Assembly: GCA_900758495.1 (NCBI GenBank)
Contig: CAAERO010000019.1
Span: 36,655 to 100,654, forward strand
DNA: 64,000 nt
Reading direction: 5' to 3'
DNA from: Bacilli bacterium
Lineage (GTDB): Bacteria > Bacillota_I > Bacilli_A > RF39 > UBA660
In this document: positions 55,531 to 64,000 of the stretch, one piece after another
Numbering within the stretch: the stretch's first letter is position 1
Layout: every line of letters starts with the position of its first letter
Position numbers and translations under genes: made by a program
The notes under the pieces: generated by a model
Told to the model about the DNA's origin: nothing
Seen by the model: only the letters and a program-made list of their open reading frames with translations
The model's database searches: none

Positions 55531-55925
55531 AGCGCTAGTACTTGTTTACGTAATCTCCCTTCTCTATATGATACATGAACCCAAGAGAAGTTTGATTCAT
55601 TTATTAACTGATCAAATGGAAGATTATCCTTAATATAGTTGAATAACTTCTCATTTTCTGTCTTACTACCTACAGTAATATCAGCTGCTTCGCCGTATAG
55701 GTGCTAACTCTTCTTAGCTTTACTACCTACAGCCTTATTTAAAGCCTCACAGCGATACCCTGAGTTAACTTTGATAGGTTTACCATACCATTCCCTTAAA
55801 GGGTCTAAAACAGCCTCTATTAGCTTCTATAGCTTTAATACCCCTTCCTCTGAAGGAGTATTGTCTATACCGTTAGCTTTTGCTGTAGATGACTTTGTCA
55901 TTTCCTCAATTGTAAAATATTTCAT
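55527..55925 (-). CDS. Endolysin, M15-type peptidase
   Basis: 132 aa from ATG 55925 to TGA 55527-55529 with TAGs at 55827 and 55704. Motifs of M15 zinc peptidases: VNSGYRCEALN, SQHLYGEAADI (zinc His and Asp) and WVHVSY. The TAG at 55704 encodes the Gln of SQH, a position commonly Gln in this family. With standard reading no frame exceeds 60 residues, so it is easy to miss. It cleaves peptidoglycan cross-links at lysis or entry. Confidence 0.9.
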
Positions 55926-55937
55926 TATTTCTATTGT

Positions 55938-56249
55938 TTACTGTGTAATATAAAATACTGATATTACAAAAAGATCATATGTTTGTGAGATAGTTAACAA
56001 CTATTCTCCAGCTTGTGCATCCAAATGTTGATCAGGAAAAATCCATTGATCATTATTATTATAATCTGTTTCTGAATGAGCTAATCTAAATTCTAAATAT
56101 GTGTTTGTAGTTATCTCTATTGGGGTAGTGGAAGAATAATACTTTGCCCATACGCCCTTAGAATTGAAGGTTACTAATTCATTATTTACCTATATGGACT
56201 TATAATTATCGCTACCGTTTATTATTATAATAACTCTTCTTATTTTTAT
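55938..56249 (-). CDS. Hypothetical protein, about 100 aa, no ATG start
   Basis: A coherent minus-strand frame ends at TAA 55938-55940 with TAGs inside (near 56192 and 56002). It contains TTNTYLEFRLAHSE and DQWIFPDQHLDA. No ATG is found; an ATA or ATT codon near 56249 would be needed. It may also be a fragment. Position suggests a small tail protein. Confidence 0.4.
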
Positions 56250-56250
56250 A

Positions 56251-56745
56251 TTATTCGTTTAAAACTATCCAACCACCAACAAAAGTGTCTTGTCTTTTAG
56301 TAGATTGGGCAACATATTCCCATTTAGTAGATTGATAATCTGTACCAACAAATAAATCACTTGCATTATGTACAAACTCAATTTCAGGAACATTAACTTC
56401 TTGATTGCTATCTGTTGTGGCTTGTACTAATTTAAGACTTGTATAAAGTTCATAAGTTCCTTTAACACTACAATGTATTGTAAAATTATTAATAAGACTT
56501 GTTGTAAAACCACCAAAAGTTCTTATTTCAAATGGTTTAAGACCAACATCATTACCTATACTACTATCTTTTTTAAAACCAACTGTAACATCAGCATTAG
56601 TCAAATTAACTATCAAAACTTCAACAGGTAGACTATCTTCATATAAATTATTAAGAGTTATCTTTTGACCCCCCCCCATAATTTTATTATCGCCTACATA
56701 TAATCCTTTAGCAGAATTATTACCTATTTTAAGATTACTTTCCAT
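56251..56745 (-). CDS. Phase-variable tail protein A, in frame as read
   Basis: 164 aa. Begins MESNLKIGNNSAKGLYVGDN, then a poly-G tract (56669-56677) encodes Gly-Gly-Gly near residue 24. The body is beta-rich. With nine G the frame is open through to TAA. The N-terminal LKIG-x-N-x-A pattern repeats in the two following genes, so the three are paralogs. A single-base change in the tract would cut the protein to about 25-30 native residues. Confidence 0.82.
   Translation of the reverse strand: MESNLKIGNNSAKGLYVGDNKIMGGGQKITLNNLYEDSLPVEVLIVNLTNADVTVGFKKDSSIGNDVGLKPFEIRTFGGFTTSLINNFTIHCSVKGTYELYTSLKLVQATTDSNQEVNVPEIEFVHNASDLFVGTDYQSTKWEYVAQSTKRQDTFVGGWIVLNE
56669..56677 (-). repeat. Poly-G tract, 9 bp (gene A, in frame)
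   Basis: Nine C's on the plus strand. Codons ATG GGG GGG GGT keep the frame. Mononucleotide runs of this length are prone to slippage. Confidence 0.95.
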
Positions 56746-56757
56746 ACATATAATATT

Positions 56758-57241
56758 TTATTCATTATAATCAAAAACAAAAAGTACATAATCTAAATCA
56801 TCGAAATCGCCAGCAATAAAAGTTTGAATAGCACTTCCAGGTTGACATATATCTTCTCTAACTTCAATTTGCGGATCACTATTACCTACTAAATAGCATT
56901 TATAGATTTCTAAATATCTAATAGCCGCATTACTTTCATTTTGTAAGTCTAAATCAATATTACTACCCAAGCCATTAGAATACCAATCTATTTTACCACT
57001 TTCAACAATAGTTAATTGTCCACTTCTATATAGACTAATATCGTGTGAACTAAGATTGGCTATTATTAACATTCTTGTTCCATATTTTGTATCAGTAGGT
57101 GGTAAATAGGTTAAAGCATCATATAATTTGCTCCAATCAAATTCTTTGCCAGCAATAAGAGTACTACCAATAAAAACACCTGCGTTATCTCGACCTACCT
57201 TAAGCCCCCCCCCCGTTAATATCTTTTGTATCTTTATCCAT
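56758..57241 (-). CDS. Phase-variable tail protein B, out of frame as read
   Basis: ATG 57241 (MDKDTKDIN) runs into a ten-G tract and meets TAA at 57200-57202. One G fewer would join it to the downstream frame, which begins LKVGRDNAGVFIGSTLIAG and ends at TAA 56758-56760, giving 160 aa, close to paralog A. The downstream part alone has an internal ATG at 57072. As read the gene is off. Beta-rich, with a Cys-containing C-terminal half (EDICQPG). Confidence 0.78.
57205..57214 (-). repeat. Poly-G tract, 10 bp (gene B, off)
   Basis: Ten C's on the plus strand right after codon 9. Needs 9 or 12 G for an open frame. Confidence 0.95.
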
Positions 57242-57273
57242 ATAATTCGTTTTTAATACTGTCTCCAATAATT

Positions 57274-57671
57274 TTACTCCATTATTTCTACTACACGTAA
57301 ATCGTAAGTATCTATACTTCCAATTTGTGCAAAATAATCTCCATTTTTATATATCATATTAGCTTCATATTTAAATGTTTGAGTACCATCTTCTAAAATA
57401 TCTGCACTGGAAATATTACATTTGATATTATCAATAGCTACCATACCAGCATCTTCACCTTGAGAATAAATACTACAAACTTGCGTAGGGATTAAAGTTA
57501 TATCTTCTCTATAATCGAAACTAATACGTTTTGTAACATTAGAACGATTAATTACAATTATCAAATTACCACTATTTCCGATTGTTATATTCTGTACCCC
57601 CCCCCCAAGATTTCAGTATTACCAACAAATAATCTTGCATTATTAGAACCAACTTTTAAATTACTATTCAT
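57274..57671 (-). CDS. Phase-variable tail protein C, out of frame as read
   Basis: ATG 57671 gives MNSNLKVGSNNARLFVGNTE and enters a ten-G tract, then stops at a TAA a few codons later. With 8 or 11 G it would join the downstream frame (VQNITIGNSG then INRSNVTKRISF) to TAA 57274-57276, about 132 aa. The N-terminus matches paralog A closely (SNLK-I/V-G, then GN-x-x-I-GGG). As read the gene is off. Confidence 0.78.
57597..57606 (-). repeat. Poly-G tract, 10 bp (gene C, off)
   Basis: Ten C's on the plus strand at the same protein position as in gene A. Needs 8 or 11 G for an open frame. Confidence 0.95.
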
Positions 57672-57684
57672 ATTGTTATATTTT

Positions 57685-59400
57685 TTATTCAGTTACAGCA
57701 TACATTGTAGAATTATCTTTAGTGCCAATACCATTATATTCAGATTTACTTTTCTTAGTAACAGTAGTAAGATTATCAGATTGCATTAAATTTCTAACTA
57801 TATATTTATATCCATTTGATGCGTTATAGCTCATAAATACGCGTGTTGTTACTAAAGCAAAATCATCGCTAGCATTATTTTCTGAATAAATAAATATGAA
57901 AGATAATTCATAATTTCCATTAGAAGACCTATATACATGATAGTCTCTTATGTACATTTTTTCATTATTTATTCTATTTATAAGTTCTAATACGTATCCG
58001 TTATCTAAAGCATTATCTATAAACTCTTTAAATTTATCTACTGTATTAAATACATAAGTTATAGCTGTTTCAGCATCAGTGTCTTTATAATATGCTGGAG
58101 TTCTAAGATAAGGTAAAAATTTGTCATTATTTATCTTATAATATTGTTCACCAGATCCACCTCCACCACTCACTTCTTTATAAGTACCATTATCAGATAA
58201 GTATTTAGTACCATTACCATTGGTAATAATCTTATCTATTTTGCTTTTATCGGAAGGAAGAATAATACCAGCTGTACTATCAGTTGCAGGATTAAATGTT
58301 AATAGAATTGAATCTGTATTAACGGGATCTTTAAGATCTTGCTGTCTTAAGCTCAGAGATATATTATTATTCTTATGCGACACACTTCCCTCAGTAACTA
58401 CAAGATTAGGCATATCTTCTATTGTCTGTTTCAAAGCATTACCGTCTGTAGCACTAAATTTACCATTAAGAGCAGTTTGTGTAGCAGTAGATATAGGCTT
58501 ATTAGCATCAGAAGTATTATCTACGTTGCCTAATCCTACTTGATCTTTAGTAACTTCATGAGGATTAGACTTATTATTAATATGTGTTTCTAAATTAGTC
58601 TATACAGCATCAATATCAGAAGTAATACCAGCTTGATCTTTTAAACCATTTAATTTAGTCTTATCAGCTGATGACATCACACCTGCTTGAGATGTAGTAG
58701 CAGCATTAATTATATGACTATCTTCACTATCTGAATTAGTAGATGTAAAGTGAGTTTGATACTTTAATACTATCTTATCAGTAGAAGGATTTACAGTAGT
58801 AGGTCCAACAACTACTTTGTTAGATGTTTTATTCAGTTTATCTGTAGTAGCTTTACCCTTATCTCCAGGATATGCAGTAGAACTAGTTTCACCTAATGCT
58901 AATGATTTAGATATTTCTACATAGCCTGTACCTGACCATCTATAAGTTAAATTAGTATCTTGTACTATATATATCTTACCAGATTCACCAGTACCAGGTA
59001 AATTACTAAAAGTATCAACTTCTATTACATCATCTACATAAGACGGTAATTGAGCAGATGGAATAATACCACTTTCATTCAAAGAAGCTAAACCACCTGG
59101 AGCTCCTTTACTATCTATAAATTCTTGTACTTTGTTATTAAGTTCAGATGTATCACCTATAAGAATCCAACTACTTTCTTTAGTATAGTCAGCGCCAGGT
59201 GATAATTGATATACTTTACCAGGTCTATCTTTACAGGAAACTAACATACAGTCATATTTCCATATACCTCCCTATTCATCTGTCCAGGTCTCTGGTTTTA
59301 CTAGATCTGCATATGAATTAACTAACGATCTAGCTTCGAGAGGGGCATCTTTCTTTACTTCAAGATTACCACTAAAATTAAATGTTCCTCTATCTCTCAT
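57685..59400 (-). CDS. Tail fibre protein, 571 aa
   Basis: ATG 59400 to TAA 57685-57687, with TAGs including 58600. Contains fibre-type modules: GIIPSAQLPSYVDDVIEV, AGVMSSADKTKLNGL, HEVTKDQVGLGNVDNTSD and AGIILPSDKSKIDKI. They recur in phage tail fibres as shaft repeats. The C-terminal 200 residues, after a Gly-Ser linker (SGGGGSGEQY), are a separate beta-rich domain, perhaps the receptor-facing end. Confidence 0.85.
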
Positions 59401-59402
59401 AA

Positions 59403-61169
59403 TTAAGCAAACGTTATTTTAAATGAAGATGAACCGTTAGTTCCATCATTACGAGTATATACTTTATATTGTACATTAGCACCTTGTACATTTATAGTTT
59501 CAGTAGTAACAGAAAATCTACTAACACTATAGTCTTCATACTTACCACTAAGTGTATTCAACAATGTAATTTTAGTTACATTAAACTTAGCAGGTATCTT
59601 AAATGCATGTTTATTACTAGCTGTTTCAGCTACAAATGTAACATCTAATGTTTTATTAGTAGTCAATGCTAGTTTGGCAAATGCAGTAATATTATCCTTA
59701 TTGGTATAGTAAGGATATACTCCTGTAACATTCAATGTTTTGGAATTAGAAGGAGTTGCGCTAGTCTTAGTAATAGTATCTTTAGCTACTGATTTATGTT
59801 CTTCACTAGTCTTACCTAAGTTACTACATGCGTAATATACAGGCATAGAAGCAAATGTAGCATTAGCTGTAGGCCCAGTTATATCTACTTTTACTGTATT
59901 AGTACCTTCAATAGCTTTAAATGTCTTGCTATCTAAAGTAACCTAAGCAGGATTAGTATTAGCAGTAGCATTCTCTACACTACCATTAGTAGTACGCTTC
60001 ATAGTATAATTAACTGAATTTAAAGCAGCGTTACTAGCATTAACTGTTATAGTAGTATTAGAAGAATCCTTAGTATTATCATTAGTAGAACTATAACCGT
60101 AAGTAAATCCACTGTATGTTCTAGCTGTAGTAGACATAGTAGCAACAGATAGAGTAGTCTTTCCAATAGTAACAGTAGCACCTACTTCTACTAAGTTTGT
60201 ACTACTTAATGTGAATGAAGGAGCTGTAATAGCTGCACTAACCGTACCTTCTTTGAATGCAAGATTAGTAGGCCATAATTCTTTAGTAAATAAAGATACA
60301 AATAAATCCTACATGCTTGTATCAGGACTAATACTGTTTATACCAGCTTTGTTAAGTAAGTCAGCTAACGGACCACCTGCAACCGGTATAGCATCGGTAG
60401 TCTTTATAGTTTCTGTAGTATCTTCTATTAATTCCTGATAATTACCATTATCAGTTAAATACTTATTACCATCTCCGTCAGTAACTATCTTATCTACTTT
60501 TACTTTATCTGTAGCAGACATAACGCCTGCATTACTAGTAGTAGCTGATGGAATAGTTTTACTACCTTGAGCATCACCATCAAACAAACCTGATTCCTGT
60601 TTAACGTCATACTCATAGTTGAAAGTAACAGTTGAACCATCTGTAGTAAAGTCTGCAACTTCTCTAATGACGTTATCAGGTAAACTATTAGCTATATCAG
60701 CTAAATGCTTACCTTTACCACCATCATACGCAGTACCAGTTACTTCTCCAATAAATAGTCTTTCTGACATAACTACCATATCATTACCATCCCAAAGATG
60801 TATGATATTAGTTCTATTATACTCGTCTAAACCTACTAATACATATACTTTAGATGTAAGTGGGTCTAACATATCCCACTTATTAAAACTTCTAACGTAT
60901 AGTTTCTTATTTTCTTTGCAGTAGTAAATATCTCCTTCTTTAGCTTGATATAACAGTAAGTCCATTTCTGATACTGTATCTACAAACTTCTATATTTTTA
61001 TTAAAGCTTGTAGTTCTAAATCACTATCAGATATATCCCCTATATAATCTATTAAGGACTATATACTTAACTTACCATTATGAATGCCATCTTGAAAAGG
61101 AATTATTTCTTTACCATTGAGATCTTTCCTTTCGACTAACTGACTTATTCTAATTCCTTTTGTAATCAT
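59403..61169 (-). CDS. Tail fibre protein, 588 aa
   Basis: ATG 61169 to TAA 59403-59405 with TAGs. The N-terminus (GIRISQLVERKDLNGKEIIP) is typical of Bacteroidales phage fibre baseplate-attachment parts. The middle has AGVMSATDKVKVDKIV and NGNYQELIED repeats shared with the 57685 fibre. The C-terminal 250 residues are Thr/Asn/Ser-rich, with several Ig-like beta units (SFTLSSTNLVEVGATVTIG). Linked to the next gene by TAATTATG. Confidence 0.85.
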
Positions 61170-61174
61170 ATTAC

Positions 61175-61438
61175 TTATTCTGTTTTTAATGCATTAATAG
61201 CATCTATAATAGCAGGCTTACAGTATTGATTTACAAATTGCATAATAATTTGCATTTCTTCATCTGTATATTCTAGCTCATCTTCAGAATTATATATCTT
61301 TAAAGCTAACGAATGAGCTTTAATACCACTACCTACTTCATAAATCAATTCACCTAATTGTTGTCTAGCATCCATACAAATCTTATTTGTTTTTTGGATG
61401 TCAGTGTATACTTCCAGTTGTGCAAAATTTATTTTCAT
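61175..61438 (-). CDS. Small helical protein, 87 aa
   Basis: No TAG used. Acidic, helical (ELEYTDEEMQIIMQFVNQY). It lies between the large tail protein and a fibre gene, so a fibre chaperone or assembly protein is possible. Begins two bases after the upstream stop (TAATTATG). Confidence 0.7.
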   Translation of the reverse strand: MKINFAQLEVYTDIQKTNKICMDARQQLGELIYEVGSGIKAHSLALKIYNSEDELEYTDEEMQIIMQFVNQYCKPAIIDAINALKTE

Positions 61439-61440
61439 AA

Positions 61441-64000
61441 TTAAATAGATCTACTTCTAAGTATTGCATAATATTTGTTTTGTGAATATACTAATAGAAA
61501 ATCCATAACATCTCCTACATTCACAGTAATCCATTCTATTCTATTACCATTATTATCATATAATACAGGTCTATTAGGATCACTGTCATTATTTCCTCTA
61601 CCCCATATATTGCATTCTTTTGGATTACTACGTGGGTTATAAACAAATGTTACAGGAACGGCCCATTCAACAGTTTGTATGGCTAACTTTGTTTTTACGC
61701 TATCAAGATGTGGTAATCCATACCACATACGTCTAACGCTACTACCTATAAATATAGTCCTTGAATACTATTGATACAGTATCTAGTTTTCAGTAGGATC
61801 TGTAGCATAAGCAAATTTATAACCTACTACATCCCCATGTAATGACAAACTTCCAAAGCCGTATATTGCCATATTACGAATTAAACTACCAGTAATATCA
61901 AAGTACAGACCATCATTTATCTATGCAGTACTAAAATCATTAGCATTACTTTTAAAAGAACCAAAGTATGAATAACCTAAAGAATTAGGAGTACCTATTA
62001 ATGCTTCTCTTTCACCTTCCTTAAACTTTATATAACTAGAGAACAGCTTCATTCCGTTTGTCTCTGTACCACCAAATAGCACACCTGTAATTTCAAGTGA
62101 CTAAATAGTACCAGATAATGCTTCTATTTCTCCCCTTATGGATGCGTTATTAGCTACCATTCTACCATCTTGTCTAACTAAAAATGGAGCTTTAGATCTA
62201 TTTTCTTCAGTAGTACCGGCCCATATACGAACAGAATTGTTATCATTACCACCTTCACCAGTAATACCAGCTACTACATGGAAATCATTAGATGTATTAC
62301 CAGTTTGATAACCAACTCTTAATGAGTTACCAGTAATAAAGTCTAATTTAGCATTTTTAGCTATAATCAAATCAGTATAAATACTAGCTACATTCTGAGC
62401 TAATTCTTCCCAATATTCAGCTCCACCGGGAGTACCAGGCTTGTTATCACTAGAAGATAAGTGTTTGCCTTGTCCGTGACCTCTATCTATAGTAGATATA
62501 CATTTGTATGCTTTATAACCTGTAGAAGTTCCTAAATCTTTAATTAAAGCAATATCTAAGTACCTCAATGGTTGTACTGTTGGAGATACTTCACTTTCAT
62601 TGCAATATAGTCTACCAGGCCACCATTCAGACCTACGTACTATTAAACCTTCTCCTGTATCACCTTTAGATACCTGCATTAACCAATCTGGATTACTATC
62701 GCTAGGTTTAGTATCGGTACCGTTTATATTAACACATAACCATAAGTAACCTAATACACTTACTCTATCATAGTAATCATAGTGAGTGTCTGGTTCCCAA
62801 GGTCCTCTATCATTAGCATATCTTATCTCTTCTCCATTTGGCTTTACTTGAGTAATAGTACCGGTAAAGTATACTGAATTAAGATATGCTGAATATCCTC
62901 TCATATCGTAACCAAACATATTGAGATTATCAAGATTACCAAATTGCATTGCAATATTCTTAGCCTTCTAATCCCAAGTATTCTAGTTTACTAAGTAACG
63001 TGTATAAGTACGAGTTGAGTAACAAGATGTTTGGCGATCTACATTAGTTTTATTACCATATGCAACAAAGTTCATTTGAGCACATGGGTGAAACGTCATA
63101 TTCCAATAATCATCTACTGGCCTAAGCTTGTAACCAAATTTCTTATTTTGTGCATCTAGTATGTTAGTAACTTCAAAGTAAACAGTATAGAAACCCGCAA
63201 ACTTTCTATTACCTCTACCATCATCTTCATCGTGTTCAGCATTTTCATCTGTCTTCTCTGAATGATATATACCCATACATAAGTCACCCATTGATACAGC
63301 CCCGTATTCTCCTTCTTCTAGTTTCAGTGTAATAACACCTGAATATTCATCTGTTTGTTCTACACTTTCTATTACACCTGCGCCAGGAGCATTCCACTTA
63401 TCTCCTAATTGAATCTCTACACGATTATATCTCAATTCAGGTACTTCAAGGAATCTACGTAAAGTAAGACTATCAAATTCAGCATGACCATATCTGTCAA
63501 TCTTACCACCAAATCCTGTAAGACCTGATGCAAAACCTTCTTGACCAAATATTGCTGATTCTTTAAACCATACTTCGTAAGCAGTAGAATCAGGCTTGAT
63601 CTTACTTAAGAATACATCATCATATATCTCTGTATTCAGGTTCTTATTAGTCCACTTCTATAATTCACTATCCCATGCTAATGCATTGTCATTACGTAAA
63701 TTATTAATAGATACATCTTGTAAATCAACTAATTTACCAAGTAAGCCAGTTACTACCTTATTAGCAGCAATATTTGACCATCTTTTACCATCATACTAAA
63801 GTAAGTCTAATTTAGCAGCATCTACTATATTAGTATCCTTCATCTACTCAATACGATTCTATAGATTAATTTGAGTTTGTAGACTGCCTATATTATTACG
63901 TAATTCTTCTATATCAGATGTATTAGCTGATATATTCTCATTAGACTTATCTAAGTCTGTATCTTTAGCATACTATATTAGACTATCTGATATAGTCTTA
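61441..64000 (-). CDS. Large tail-tip/fibre protein, 3' part only
   Basis: The frame enters from beyond 64000 and ends at TAA 61441-61443, about 853 codons here, with many TAGs. Contains the tail-fibre motif TGLLGKLVDLQDVSI, a carbohydrate-module-like WEPDTHYDYYDRVSVLGYLW, SKGDTGEGLIVRRSEWWPG, and DGRMVANNASIRGEIEAL followed by SGTI. Such phage-tail pieces occur in central tail-tip proteins. The N-terminus is outside the window. Confidence 0.8.

Noticed and set aside
57205..57606. Simple assembly errors at poly-G runs
   Set aside because: Not fully excluded, but three independent long G runs at equivalent places in paralogs are real sequence features whatever their exact length.
61441..64000. 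Terminase, portal or major capsid genes
   Set aside because: No TerL Walker/nuclease motifs or portal-like protein seen; all reading frames here belong to a tail protein.

Overview
The window reads as part of a crAss-like phage genome (order Crassvirales, tailed podovirus-like phages of gut Bacteroidales). The evidence is its architecture: an AT-rich genome, a rightward replication block facing a leftward block of giant virion proteins, and a 4504-codon protein carrying the crAss-type virion RNA polymerase motif DFDVD. The late block uses TAG as a sense codon, almost certainly glutamine. No terminase, portal or major capsid gene is visible; these probably lie beyond position 64000.

Layout, plus strand. 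1-1200: small TAG-containing frames, a 31-bp direct repeat and sequence I cannot assign. 1224-4200: unknown early proteins separated by strong terminators, then a tRNA with a CAT anticodon. 4319-17931: replication and recombination: family B DNA polymerase, short DnaB-type helicase, RecA-like ATPase next to an SSB-like protein, a MoxR-type AAA+ ATPase with a possible VWA-like partner, TOPRIM primase, HNH homing endonuclease, DUF1064-type nuclease, a second AAA+ ATPase, metallophosphoesterase and PD-(D/E)XK nuclease. Almost all of these use no TAG. The exceptions are a few very small genes and the DUF1064 nuclease, which has TAG at codon 9.

Layout, minus strand (64000 down to 17948). 64000-52.9 kb holds tail fibre and adsorption genes with an M15-peptidase endolysin. 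Inside it three consecutive paralogous genes each carry a 9-10 bp poly-G tract; as read, one is in frame and two are shifted off. 52.9-50.4 kb is a complete diversity-generating retroelement (DGR): variable protein, template repeat and reverse transcriptase. 50.2-46.4 kb has a holin, a spanin-like protein and small virion or accessory proteins. 46.2-43.6 kb has connector-type genes interrupted by a GIY-YIG homing endonuclease. 43.5-17.9 kb has a stabilization (muzzle-like) protein, two internal cargo-type proteins, the giant zincin plus RNA polymerase protein and a second large protein. A bidirectional terminator at about 17.93 kb separates the two convergent blocks, which is also where codon usage changes.

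The phage appears to diversify adsorption in two independent ways within 8 kb: targeted adenine mutagenesis by the DGR, and on/off switching of small tail-associated proteins through poly-G slippage. Most late proteins, including the reverse transcriptase and endolysin, can only be made when TAG is read through. No suppressor tRNA for TAG was found in this window.
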